Shown here piece after piece: positions 26,955 through 35,743 of a DNA stretch of 64,000 nucleotides. Where the stretch lies: NCBI GenBank assembly GCA_023407575.1, contig JAEYLX010000032.1, forward strand, positions 248,001 to 312,000, written 5' to 3'. Source of the DNA: Bacillota bacterium. Lineage in GTDB: Bacteria > Bacillota > Clostridia > Lachnospirales > Lachnospiraceae. Below the pieces are notes generated by a model. That model had not been told where the DNA came from and did not search any database. It saw nothing but the letters and a program-made list of their open reading frames with translations. Made by a program: the position numbers and the translations under genes. Every line of letters starts with the position of its first letter. Position 1 is the first letter of the stretch.

Positions 26955-27782
26955 ATGAGATTAGGAATTGGTTCATATACGTTTACCTGGGCGATTGGTA
27001 TTCCTGGTTATCCCGTACCTAAAAGGAAACTGACTGCACTGGATTTAATACAAAAAGCAGTTGAATTAAAGGTTCAGGTAGTTCAAATCTGTGATAATTT
27101 GCCTTTACATTTATTGACTCCCAGGGAACTTCTGGAATTAAAAGAGGCTGCAGAGAAAGCAGAGATTACGATAGAAGTCGGGACTAAGGGAATTGAGCCC
27201 AGCCATCTAAGAGGTTATCTAAAGATAGCAAAGTTTTTAAACTCAGATGTATTAAGAGTGATACTACATAAAGAGAATGGAATTCTTGATATTGAAGAAG
27301 CGCTAATAACGCTAAAACAAGTTATTCCGGATTTAGAAAACTTTGATATTAGATTGGCCATTGAAAATCATGAAAGACACAGTGTGAAAGAACTGGCATA
27401 TCTGGTGAAGCAGTTGGATAGCAGATATGTAGGCATTTGCCTCGATACGGTGAATTCCTTTGGAGCACTGGAAGCTCCGGAACAAGTTATTACAGAGCTT
27501 GCGCCTTATGTTATTAACCTGCATTACAAGGACTTTATCATAAGACGCATTGACAGTATGCTGGGGTTTGAAATCTTAGGAAGCCCAGCAGGGCAGGGAT
27601 TGCTGGACTGTAGGAAATTAAAGCAGCACCTAGTGGAAAGAGGAAGGGATTGTAACGTGATTCTGGAACTTTGGACTCCGTTCTCAGATTCAGTGGAACA
27701 GACAATAGAACGGGAAAATCTATGGGCGAAAGAGAGTATTGAGTACTTGAAGAAGTGGATTAGTGAAAGCAAAGTTTATTAA
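26955..27782 (+). CDS. Xylose isomerase-like TIM-barrel protein (sugar isomerase/epimerase)
   Basis: A 275-residue AP_endonuc_2/xylose-isomerase-like barrel. Metal and substrate residues are visible in LAIENHERHS (Glu), GICLDTVNSFG (Asp), NLHYKDF (His, Asp) and VILELWTPF (Glu). The family includes hydroxypyruvate isomerase, sugar epimerases, D-apiose isomerase and 3-keto-glycoside lyases. The gene is preceded by AGAAAGG and followed by a 30-bp repeat array that includes its own last ten codons. Its place beside a Gfo/Idh/MocA gene would suit either isomerisation of a released ketose or a 3-keto-glycoside step. The sequence cannot separate these. Confidence 0.82.
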   Translation: MRLGIGSYTFTWAIGIPGYPVPKRKLTALDLIQKAVELKVQVVQICDNLPLHLLTPRELLELKEAAEKAEITIEVGTKGIEPSHLRGYLKIAKFLNSDVLRVILHKENGILDIEEALITLKQVIPDLENFDIRLAIENHERHSVKELAYLVKQLDSRYVGICLDTVNSFGALEAPEQVITELAPYVINLHYKDFIIRRIDSMLGFEILGSPAGQGLLDCRKLKQHLVERGRDCNVILELWTPFSDSVEQTIERENLWAKESIEYLKKWISESKVY

Positions 27783-27870
27783 GAAGTGGATTAGTTAAAA
27801 TAAAGGTTATAAAGATATGGATTGGTTAAACAAAGTTTGCAAAAAAGCGGATTAGAAAAGGGAGGATATT
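27750..27870 (+). repeat. 30-bp imperfect tandem array across a stop codon
   Basis: Four imperfect units of 30-31 bp start at 27750, 27781, 27811 and 27841. They share the pattern AAGAAGTGGATTAG near the start and AAAGTTTA near the end. Unit 1 encodes the last ten residues of the TIM-barrel protein plus the first base of its TAA. Units 2 to 4 are non-coding. The gene end therefore appears to have been duplicated into the spacer and then drifted. Confidence 0.75.
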
Positions 27871-27876
27871 AAGAGT

Positions 27877-28725
27877 ATGGATGGAAGAAAAACAACAATA
27901 ACGGTTATTGGAGCAGGTGGCAAAATGGGGTGTCGGATTTCTGATAACCTGGTGAAATTTGATTATAACCTATTCTTTTGCGAAAAAGGTGAAGCAGGCA
28001 TTGAAAGATTAATGGATAGAGGCTTGGTAGTAACCTCGATAGAGGAGGCAGTTACAAAAAGCAAAGTTGTAATATTAGCCGTGCCCGATGCAAAAATCAA
28101 TGAGATATCTGGGTTTGTGGTACCAATGCTTACACCGGATACAACGGTAATTCTGCTTGATCCGGCAGCCGCATATGCAGGTGAGCTAGCGATGAGAGAA
28201 GATTGTACCTTTGTGGTAACCCATCCTTGTCATCCAGAGTTGTTCTATGAGCAAAAGACGGAAGCAGCTAAGAAAGATTTCTTTGGAGGAATTGCAGCGG
28301 AACAGGACATTGTAATTGCAAAGGTTCAGGGCAAGGATGAATTATTAGAGTTAGCAGAAAAGATCTGTATAGAAATGTTCCAGCCAGTGAAAAACTGCCA
28401 CAGAATTACAGTGGAGCAGATGGCGTTATTAGAACCGGCGGCAGCAGAAGTTGTAATTGCAGCGGCAGCAACTTTAATGAAGGAGTCACTAGATGAGGTG
28501 GTAAGAAGAGGTGTACCTGAAGCAGCTGCAAGAGCATTTTTACTTGGACATACACAGATACCTTTAGCTATTGCTTTTGGGGCAATTGGATCTCCTTTCT
28601 CCGATGGTGCAAAAGTTGCTATTCGTGTCGGTTATGAAAAAGTATTTAAGGAAACTTGGAAGGAAGTATTTGAACCTGAGGTTGTGAAAGAAACTGTTAA
28701 TAAAATGCTCCATCCACAAAAGTAG
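27877..28725 (+). CDS. ApnO-like NAD-dependent oxidoisomerase (PGDH_C family)
   Basis: A 282-residue dehydrogenase. The N-terminal Rossmann fold has VIGAGGKMGCRISDN (residues 9-23) and the run VVILAVPDAKINEI. The C-terminal helical part has ITVEQMALLEPAAAEVV, RRGVPEAAARAFLLGH and GSPFSDGAKVAI, which match the phosphogluconate-dehydrogenase C-terminal-like family that contains D-apionate oxidoisomerase (ApnO). ApnO turns D-apionate into 3-oxo-isoapionate. The next gene, 21 bp on, is a Gfo/Idh/MocA protein, the same class as D-apiose dehydrogenase, and a DUF4038 glycosidase lies upstream. The assignment rests on remembered family motifs and could equally be another branched or C4 acid dehydrogenase. 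Confidence 0.55.
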   Translation: MDGRKTTITVIGAGGKMGCRISDNLVKFDYNLFFCEKGEAGIERLMDRGLVVTSIEEAVTKSKVVILAVPDAKINEISGFVVPMLTPDTTVILLDPAAAYAGELAMREDCTFVVTHPCHPELFYEQKTEAAKKDFFGGIAAEQDIVIAKVQGKDELLELAEKICIEMFQPVKNCHRITVEQMALLEPAAAEVVIAAAATLMKESLDEVVRRGVPEAAARAFLLGHTQIPLAIAFGAIGSPFSDGAKVAIRVGYEKVFKETWKEVFEPEVVKETVNKMLHPQK

Positions 28726-28746
28726 TAGGAAGGCGAAGGGTGACCT

Positions 28747-29760
28747 ATGAAGAAATTTGCAGTAATTGGCTGTGGCTATTGGTCAACATATCAAATAGCC
28801 GGTTGGATGGAAGTTGGAGGCGTGGAGTTAGTTGCTGTTTATAATAGAACACGCACAAATGCAGAAAGAATAGCAAATAAATTCGGTGTAACTAAAATCT
28901 ATGACTCCGCAGAAGAGTTGTTTCATAATGAAGAATTAGATTTTGTAGATATCATAACTGATGTTGATACTCATGAGAAATTTACTGCAATGGCTGCTCA
29001 GTATGGCGTTCCTGTTATCTGTCAGAAGCCAATGGCTCCAAATTATGATGCAGCAGAAAGAATGGTAAAGGTATGTCAGGAAGCCAAGGTTCCTCTTATG
29101 ATTCACGATAATTGGAGATGGCAGTATCCAATCAGAGAAGTGAAAAAGAGACTGGAGGAGGGGTGTATTGGTAAGCCTTTCAGAGCACGTGTTACCTATA
29201 GTAATAGCTTCCCTGTGTTTGAAAATCAACCATTTCTTGCTGAACTGGAGCAATTTATCCTGACAGATATGGGTACTCATATATTTGATACTGTTAGATT
29301 TCTATTTGGAGAAGCGAAAAGTATCTATTGTCAGACAGCTACCATACATAAGAGCATTAAAGGTGAAGATGTTGCTACCTGCGCTTTAAAAATGGAAAGC
29401 GGACTGCATTGCAGTGTAGAACTTTCTTATACTTCCAAAGTCGAGCAAGATTGCTTCCCTGAGACTTTTCTTATGATTGAAGGGGAAGAAGGCTCCCTAG
29501 AACTTGCTCCTCATGGGTGGGTACGAACCACCACAAAAGAGGGTACCCACTCGGTCAGAATTATAACTCCCTACTATGAATGGGTCGATAGGAGATATTA
29601 TCTAAGTCAGACAGCTACCATAGAGGCAAATAGAGACTTCCTGAAAGCTATAAAGGGTGAAAAAGAGGCGGAAACCACAGGTGAAGATAATTTAAAGACT
29701 TTAAGAATAGTCTATGCAGCTTATGAATCGGCAGAGAAAGATATGTTAATCCATTTATAG
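28747..29760 (+). CDS. Gfo/Idh/MocA-family oxidoreductase
   Basis: A 337-residue oxidoreductase. The Rossmann part opens FAVIGCGYWSTYQIAGW, and the hallmark is VPVICQKPMAPNYDAA with the catalytic Lys. The C-terminal domain has FILTDMGTHIFDTVRFLFG, with the conserved Asp and His. It is only distantly similar to the one at 15052, so the two are probably not recent duplicates. It starts 21 bp after the ApnO-like gene. D-apiose dehydrogenases belong to this superfamily, but so do many inositol and aldose dehydrogenases. A sugar-to-lactone oxidation feeding the upstream amidohydrolase and ApnO-like enzyme would be a consistent order. Confidence 0.86.
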   Translation: MKKFAVIGCGYWSTYQIAGWMEVGGVELVAVYNRTRTNAERIANKFGVTKIYDSAEELFHNEELDFVDIITDVDTHEKFTAMAAQYGVPVICQKPMAPNYDAAERMVKVCQEAKVPLMIHDNWRWQYPIREVKKRLEEGCIGKPFRARVTYSNSFPVFENQPFLAELEQFILTDMGTHIFDTVRFLFGEAKSIYCQTATIHKSIKGEDVATCALKMESGLHCSVELSYTSKVEQDCFPETFLMIEGEEGSLELAPHGWVRTTTKEGTHSVRIITPYYEWVDRRYYLSQTATIEANRDFLKAIKGEKEAETTGEDNLKTLRIVYAAYESAEKDMLIHL

Positions 29761-29827
29761 CGTTAGATTAGAGAGACTTAGTTGATTAGTGTGTAGAGAG
29801 AGAAAACTACAAATGCATGAGACATTA

Positions 29828-29895
29828 AGATATAAAGATATAAAGATATAAAGATATAAAAAGATAAAAAGATAAAAAGATAAAAGATATAAGAT
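29828..29895 (+). repeat. 8-bp AT-rich tandem array
   Basis: Repeats of the type ATATAAAG (four or five copies) pass into AAAAAGAT and then AAAAGATATAAGAT. It lies in the 201-bp gap between the oxidoreductase and GH94 genes. The array has almost no C and would be unstructured as RNA. Confidence 0.8.
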
Positions 29896-29961
29896 TTAGT
29901 TGACGTAAATAATTGTCACATTTTAAATCATGACTAAAATGTGATGGAAGGAGTCGAGAAA

Positions 29962-32262
29962 ATGAGTTCTTTTGGAAGCTTTATTAATAATGGTGAAGAA
30001 TACATAATAACAGATTTGAATACACCAAGGCCATTATTGAATTATGCCTGGAATAATAAATTCTTATCAGGAATTAATCATTTTGGTGGTGGAGTAGGAG
30101 CGTATGGTGGGAGAGCTGCAAGTTATATTGACCCCAATGGCAAAGGAAGATGCAGCATACTTCGTGATGGCGGCAGATATTTCTATATAAAAGAAAACGA
30201 TACTTTATGGAATCCAGGCTGGTATCCAGTGAAAACTCCTTTGGACAGCTATCAATGTACCCATGGACCTGGTTATTCCATTGTTGAAGGGAAATTAAAT
30301 GGGCTGTCTGTAAAAGCAGTGGTTTTTGTTAATGAGGATCAACCGGTTGAAATCTGGACAATAACCTTAAAAAATGAAACAGACAGTGCAAAGGACTTTA
30401 AAATCTATTTTGCCTGTGACTTTCTATTAGAGGGGTATGCCAGATACAGTGATTATAATTCTTATGTATTTAGTGAATTTGATGAAGGACATAATCTTCT
30501 ACTTTGTTGCAACGAAGCACAGGAACGTCCACATGATTGGTTTAATGGATTTGTTGCCTCGGATCACAAGGTTTCCGGTTTTGAAAGCAGTAGAAAAGCA
30601 TTCCTTGGTAGATATGGAAGTTTTGAAAATCCGCTGGGTCTAAGGGAAGAACAATTAACCAATAGTATAGCAGCCTGTGAGCAGATGGTTGGTGTACTGG
30701 AGCATAGCTTTCATTTAGAACCGGGTGAAGAAGTTACCTATCATAATCTACTTGGAGCAGCGGATGAAATGAAGACTGCAATTGAGATAACTGAAGTATT
30801 ATTTGCTTCTGGTAAGATAGAAAAAGACTTTAATCATTTAAAGACTGAAAAACGAAAAATCTTTGATGCTAATTATGTAGTGACCCCAGATGATAAAATC
30901 AATTACATAGCAAATGCCTGGGTGAAACAACAGGTACAGTTATGCGCTGAGGTTGGCCGTGATACAGGGAAAGGTTTTCGTGATCAGTTACAGGATGCTT
31001 GGGCAATTGCTGCCTTTAATCCTGAATTATCAAAAGAAAAAATTATTGAAACCTTACGGTATCAGTATAAGGATGGCAGATGCGTTCGTGGCTGGCTACC
31101 ACTTGACCATCATATCTATTCCGATGGTCCGACCTGGATTGCGCCAACCATCAATGCCTATTTAAAAGAAACAGGAGATACAGCCTTTTTAGATACCCTG
31201 GTACCTTATCTGGATGGGGGTGAGGATACTGTATGGGGACATATTCTTACTGCTGCCAGATATTCTTCCGAGGATTTAGGAGAGCATGGTCTTGTGCTTG
31301 CTCATGATGGTGACTGGAATGATTCCTTAAATGGTATTGGTACCGGCGGTAAGGGTGAAAGTGTTTGGACTTCCATTGCACTATGTTATGCGCTACAAAA
31401 TACTGCGGAAATAGCAAGAGAAGTTTACGAGGATAAAGCAGTCGAAGAAGAAATGATCGCCAGAGAAGAAAGAATGAAAAAGACCATTAATCAGGAAGCT
31501 TGGGATGGTGATTGGTATTTAGCTGCTTATAATGATTTAGGCAATGCAGTTGGAACAAATACGGAAAAGGAAGGGAAAATATATCTGAACAGTCAGACTT
31601 GGGCAATTCTTTCGAAGGTGGTAGATGGAGATAGGCTTTCCAAATGTCTAAAAGCGATTGATACTTATTTAGATTCGGATTTTGGACCCTTAACTTTATT
31701 CCCAGCTTACCGAAAATATCAACCTAATATAGGAAGACTAAGTAGCTTTGTACCCGGCATATGGGAAAACTCGACCCCTTACTGCCATGGTGGTGTATTT
31801 AAGGTTGTTGCTGACTGTATTGAGGGAAGAGGAGATATTGCATATGAGACCTTAAGTAAAATCTTACCTGACAGTGATAAGAATCCCTCTACACATTCTG
31901 GATGTGAACCCTATGCCTTAACTAATATGTATCTAGGACCGGAGAATCCCAGAGCAGGTGAGACGATGTTTGCTTGGGTTACAGGTACTGCAGGCTGGGT
32001 ATACCGTGCAGTTACACAATATATGATGGGCTTCTTCCCGGGTTATAAAACAATTACTCTGGACCCTTGTATTCCTTCCGATTGGAAGCAATTAAGCTTT
32101 AAGCGGACCTTCCGTAACAGCGTATATCATATTGAAATAGTGAATAAGAACGGTAAACAAAAAGGTGTTTCAAAGTTGACCGTGGATCATAAGGTGGTTA
32201 ATGGAAATATAATACCAATTTTCCAAGATGGTGCTTCTCATTCTATACAAATTGAATTGTAA
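29962..32262 (+). CDS. GH94 glycoside phosphorylase
   Basis: A 766-residue cytoplasmic enzyme. The start at 29962 is set by GGAAGGAG eight bases upstream; the longer GTG/ATG starts overlap that site. The N-terminal beta-sandwich (about 1-270) has the GH94 opening (YIITDLNTPRPLLNYAWN). The helical barrel has GFRDQLQDAWA and Asp451 in HDGDWNDSLN, the expected proton donor region. Phosphate-site motifs are STPYCHGGVFK and GTAGWVYRAVTQY. It splits a beta-glycoside with phosphate to give a sugar-1-phosphate. Cellobiose, laminaribiose, chitobiose and sophorose enzymes share this fold and the acceptor cannot be read. It is the second phosphorylase in this gene train. Confidence 0.88.
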   Translation: MSSFGSFINNGEEYIITDLNTPRPLLNYAWNNKFLSGINHFGGGVGAYGGRAASYIDPNGKGRCSILRDGGRYFYIKENDTLWNPGWYPVKTPLDSYQCTHGPGYSIVEGKLNGLSVKAVVFVNEDQPVEIWTITLKNETDSAKDFKIYFACDFLLEGYARYSDYNSYVFSEFDEGHNLLLCCNEAQERPHDWFNGFVASDHKVSGFESSRKAFLGRYGSFENPLGLREEQLTNSIAACEQMVGVLEHSFHLEPGEEVTYHNLLGAADEMKTAIEITEVLFASGKIEKDFNHLKTEKRKIFDANYVVTPDDKINYIANAWVKQQVQLCAEVGRDTGKGFRDQLQDAWAIAAFNPELSKEKIIETLRYQYKDGRCVRGWLPLDHHIYSDGPTWIAPTINAYLKETGDTAFLDTLVPYLDGGEDTVWGHILTAARYSSEDLGEHGLVLAHDGDWNDSLNGIGTGGKGESVWTSIALCYALQNTAEIAREVYEDKAVEEEMIAREERMKKTINQEAWDGDWYLAAYNDLGNAVGTNTEKEGKIYLNSQTWAILSKVVDGDRLSKCLKAIDTYLDSDFGPLTLFPAYRKYQPNIGRLSSFVPGIWENSTPYCHGGVFKVVADCIEGRGDIAYETLSKILPDSDKNPSTHSGCEPYALTNMYLGPENPRAGETMFAWVTGTAGWVYRAVTQYMMGFFPGYKTITLDPCIPSDWKQLSFKRTFRNSVYHIEIVNKNGKQKGVSKLTVDHKVVNGNIIPIFQDGASHSIQIEL

Positions 32263-32292
32263 GATGTAAAATTATTGTAAGGATATAGAATT
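32256..32292 (+). repeat. 18/19-bp duplicated unit across a stop codon
   Basis: ATTGTAAGATGTAAAATT (32256-32273) is followed directly by ATTGTAAGGATATAGAATT. The TAA of the GH94 gene lies in the first unit. This is the same geometry as the longer arrays at 27750 and 58731, with two copies only. Confidence 0.5.
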
Positions 32293-32322
32293 ATTTACGG
32301 ATTACATAACAGGAGGTACAGA

Positions 32323-33213
32323 ATGAAAATATTAAATTTTGGATCCATCAACATTGATCATGTTTATCAGATTCCTCATTTTCTGAAACCAGGAGAAACA
32401 CTAGCTTCCACACAGTATCAATGCTTTCCCGGTGGAAAGGGTCTAAATCAATCAATCGCTTTGGCGAAGGCAGGATCTTACGTATATCATGCTGGAAAAG
32501 TTGGAGTAAATGCAGAATTGGTTATGCAAGCTTTACAGGAAGGTGGCGTTGATACATCTCTTATTAATAGCAAAGGAACGGCTACTGGGCATGCAATTAT
32601 TCAAGTAGACCCTAAGGGTGAGAATTGTATCCTATTATTTGGAGGAAGCAATCTGGAGATTACAACACAGGATATTGATACCGTCCTTGCAACAATCTCC
32701 GAAGATTATATACTTGTATTACAAAATGAAATTAGTAATCTTGAATATCTTCTGCATGAAGCGGCGAAAACAGGCATTAAAGTAGCGCTCAATCCGTCCC
32801 CAATTGATGAGAAATTAAAAACAATGGATTTTTCAGGTGTTACTTGGCTGATTCTAAATGAAACCGAAGGTTTTGAGCTTAGTGGTGAAAGCCAGGCGGA
32901 GAAAATAATTGAAAAATTATCAACCAAATATCCGGGGTTAAGAATAATACTTACTCTTGGTGAAAAAGGTGCTATTTATAAATATAAAGACCAAGAATAT
33001 ACCCAACCAATCTTTCCGACTAAGGTAAAGGATACTACGGCAGCAGGAGATACATTTTCAGGGTATTTCATAAGTGCAATTGCGGAAGGAGTAGAAGTGC
33101 AAAGTGCCTTAAAAATGGCGGCTATGGCCTCTTCAATTACTGTTTCGAGAGAGGGAGCAAGTATTTCTATTCCAACCAGAGAAGAGGTAGAAAATAAGCT
33201 AAAGGGATTATAA
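32323..33213 (+). CDS. PfkB-family sugar kinase (ribokinase-like)
   Basis: A 296-residue kinase. It has the substrate motif FPGGKGLNQSIALAKAG and the catalytic anion-hole motif KDTTAAGDTFSGYF, where Asp is the base. NPSPID and NETEG match ribokinase-type proteins. AGGAGG lies seven bases before the start. It should phosphorylate a pentose, ketose or related product of the upstream isomerase or oxidoreductases. The next gene is a nucleoside hydrolase, so ribose is one candidate, and a branched keto sugar is another. Confidence 0.85.
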   Translation: MKILNFGSINIDHVYQIPHFLKPGETLASTQYQCFPGGKGLNQSIALAKAGSYVYHAGKVGVNAELVMQALQEGGVDTSLINSKGTATGHAIIQVDPKGENCILLFGGSNLEITTQDIDTVLATISEDYILVLQNEISNLEYLLHEAAKTGIKVALNPSPIDEKLKTMDFSGVTWLILNETEGFELSGESQAEKIIEKLSTKYPGLRIILTLGEKGAIYKYKDQEYTQPIFPTKVKDTTAAGDTFSGYFISAIAEGVEVQSALKMAAMASSITVSREGASISIPTREEVENKLKGL

Positions 33214-33413
33214 CCCAGAAAGAATAATTGATTAAAGTGATGAAAAACTTTTCATATAGAAAAAGCCTTGTGAACTCGAATATTCGCTTACTTACACCAA
33301 GGTGATATAAAATATAGTCTTATAAGTAACCGTAAGAAGTCGTTGTCACTCTTTTTAAGATTGTATTGTAAAACCATGGATTTACATAGTTGTACTTGAA
33401 AGGAGATCTGAAA

Positions 33414-34331
33414 ATGAATCAAGAAGAAATGCTGCGGAAATTGAAAAAACCCAAGGGAAGGGTTGATGTAGTAATAGATACGGATACCTTTAATGAAATA
33501 GACGACCAGTTTGCATTATCCTATTTAATAAAGTCTGAAGATAAGCTGAATTTAAAAGCAATCTATGCAGCACCATTTTTTAACGAAAAATCCACTGGAC
33601 CAGAAGATGGAATGGAGAAGAGTTATGATGAAATTATGCATCTGCTGGAGCTTATGGATAGGGAAGGTTATAAAAGCATTACCTTTAAAGGTTCACGGGC
33701 CTACCTTCCCAATGAACAACAGCCAGTGGATTCGCCAGCTGCACGAAATCTCATTGAACTTGCGATGGCAAGAAAGGATGAGGACCCACTTTATGTCATT
33801 GCAATCGGAGCAATTACCAATGTGGCTTCTGCAATACTATTAGAGCCTAAAATAGTAGACAAAATTGTTCTGATTTGGCTGGGTGGTCATGCTCACGATT
33901 GGCCCAGGAACAACGAATTCAACTTAATTCAAGATATTGCAGCAGCAAGAATCGTATTTGGATGTGGAGTACCACTGGTGCAGCTGCCTTGTTTGGGAGT
34001 GGTTTCCAGCTTCACCACAACGGAGCACGAGTTAAAGTATTGGTTAAAAAACAGGAACAAGCTATGTGATTACTTGTTAGCAGCAACAATTAAGGAAGCT
34101 GAATCGATGGAAGAAAGTACTTGTTGGAGTCGCGTAATTTGGGATGTAACAGCAGTTGCCTGGTTGCTGGAGGACGAAGGTAAGTTTATGAATGATCGGT
34201 TAGTGCATAGTCCAATACCTGAGTATGATGATTATTATGCCTTTAGTAAATCCAGACATTTAATAAAATATGTATATGAAATCCGAAGAGACTTTTTGTT
34301 TGAACATTTATTTAAAACCTTAATTAAATAG
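33414..34331 (+). CDS. Nucleoside hydrolase-like protein (IunH family)
   Basis: A 305-residue protein. The start at 33414 was selected over 33390 because AAGGAG lies eight bases upstream. The calcium site at the N-terminus reads VIDTDTFNEIDDQFAL, close to the family pattern DxDxxxDD. LYVIAIGAITNVASAI and WLGGHAHDWPRNNEFNLIQD keep the second and third metal/ribose regions, with Trp-Pro-Arg where classical enzymes differ. It may hydrolyse N-ribosides, but members found in sugar operons often have other or unknown substrates. A 200-bp spacer with small palindromes separates it from the kinase. Confidence 0.8.
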   Translation: MNQEEMLRKLKKPKGRVDVVIDTDTFNEIDDQFALSYLIKSEDKLNLKAIYAAPFFNEKSTGPEDGMEKSYDEIMHLLELMDREGYKSITFKGSRAYLPNEQQPVDSPAARNLIELAMARKDEDPLYVIAIGAITNVASAILLEPKIVDKIVLIWLGGHAHDWPRNNEFNLIQDIAAARIVFGCGVPLVQLPCLGVVSSFTTTEHELKYWLKNRNKLCDYLLAATIKEAESMEESTCWSRVIWDVTAVAWLLEDEGKFMNDRLVHSPIPEYDDYYAFSKSRHLIKYVYEIRRDFLFEHLFKTLIK

Positions 34332-34498
34332 AAGTGAATGTAAAACGATTAAACATAGAACAGCAGAAAGTAGAAAACGAATGCATGTAGCTAAAAGCAA
34401 ATCTTATGGATTAAGAATATCTAAGGGAGAAAGCTCATGGAAGTTTGAACCTGTAGTTTTGTAATATAATCTTATATCAGAAAGGATTACACCTTAGT

Positions 34499-35566
34499 AT
34501 GAAGGAATATGATGATTTTGCAGTTCAAAGAATGAATGCGGAAAAACATGTAATAAAACTGGGAGTTTTAGAAGTGGAAGTGAAATCACTTCCAGATGGA
34601 ACTACAGACAGACTGGATGCAAAAGAACTAAAGGAAATAATAGAGAATCCAGGCTGGAAAGAAGAACCTACTTTGGAACAAATTCGTGATTCCATGGGTT
34701 GTTTTAATTACAATCTAAATTCTGTAGAAATATATACCGGATATCAATTAATAGAAACTTCCTATGGATTGGTACCAGTGTGGTCTTATTTTCCTAGAAA
34801 GACTCGGAGAGATAAGACAAGAAAAGCATACCTGTATCTTCATGGTGGTGGCTTTTTTGGAGGTTCTGTATTTGCGGTGGAAAATCAATGCAGACTTATC
34901 GCGGAATTAGCAAATTGTGTTGTCTTTAACATCGACTATGCCCTTGCTCCAGATCAACCATATCCAGCAGCAGGAACTCAGATATATGAAATTCTAAAAT
35001 ATGTGTATGAGCATGCACAGGAACTTGGAGTTGACAAGGAAAAAATTGCAATCGGTGGAGACAGTGCAGGCGGTAATCTTTCTGCAGCATGTGCCCAGAT
35101 GGATAGAGATTTTGGAACCAACTATCTAAAACTTCAGACTTTAATTTATCCGAAATTAACATTTACCAATTATAAATTACCGGGTTATGCAAGAAATGAG
35201 GAAGCATTTACTATAATTGAGGAGCAAAAGCAATATTTGCCGGGATTAATTCATCTCGGAAGTGATCAAGAAAATGCTGACAGTGAAAAAATGTATATTC
35301 AAGGCAAGGAAGATGTAACACATCCTTATATCAGTCCAGCCTTTGGAGAGAAGACAGGTCTTTGTAAAACACTTCTTTTACTGGCAGAATATGATGGACT
35401 GCGTTTGGAAGGCGAATTCTACGCAGGGCTATTACAGAAAGCAGGAGTTCCAGTTCGCATTGTTCAGTATAAAGGCATGAGGCATGCTTACTATGATAAA
35501 ATAGGAATTCTTCCTCAAACAGAAGATACAATCATTGAAATAGCAGATGAAATTAAGAAGATGTAA
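34499..35566 (+). CDS. Alpha/beta-hydrolase, HSL-type esterase
   Basis: A 355-residue hydrolase. The oxyanion hole motif is LHGGGFFGGS, the nucleophile elbow is GGDSAGGNLS, the acid Asp is likely in AEYDGLRLEGEFY and the base His in KGMRHAYYD. All four match hormone-sensitive-lipase-type carboxylesterases. There is no signal peptide, so it probably removes acetyl or similar esters from imported oligosaccharides. It is the last gene of the long forward train and is followed by a hairpin before the convergent dgoD gene. Confidence 0.88.
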   Translation: MKEYDDFAVQRMNAEKHVIKLGVLEVEVKSLPDGTTDRLDAKELKEIIENPGWKEEPTLEQIRDSMGCFNYNLNSVEIYTGYQLIETSYGLVPVWSYFPRKTRRDKTRKAYLYLHGGGFFGGSVFAVENQCRLIAELANCVVFNIDYALAPDQPYPAAGTQIYEILKYVYEHAQELGVDKEKIAIGGDSAGGNLSAACAQMDRDFGTNYLKLQTLIYPKLTFTNYKLPGYARNEEAFTIIEEQKQYLPGLIHLGSDQENADSEKMYIQGKEDVTHPYISPAFGEKTGLCKTLLLLAEYDGLRLEGEFYAGLLQKAGVPVRIVQYKGMRHAYYDKIGILPQTEDTIIEIADEIKKM

Positions 35567-35684
35567 ATTACTATAATTAAATATAATTTATGTAATTTAA
35601 CTACCTTGCTTTGCATGATAGCGACAGGCTTGAATATGGTGGTTTCTACTGATTTCAAATAGCATTTTGTTAGTAAATTTAACT

Positions 35685-35716
35685 GGCTGTTGCAAAAGAT
35701 ACTTGCAACAGCCTTT
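35685..35716. terminator. Terminator between convergent genes
   Basis: A perfect 11-bp stem, GGCTGTTGCAA / TTGCAACAGCC, has a 7-nt loop and is followed by TTTATC. It sits between the esterase (+) and dgoD (-) and probably ends the forward transcript. The T-run is short. Confidence 0.75.
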
Positions 35717-35743
35717 ATCAAATTTGATTATTTTCGTTTTGTT

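Noticed and set aside
33214..33413. Riboswitch or small RNA in the gap before the nucleoside hydrolase
   Set aside because: Only short palindromes (ATGAAAA/TTTTCAT, CGAATATTCG, CACCAAGGTG) are present. No known riboswitch core was recognised.
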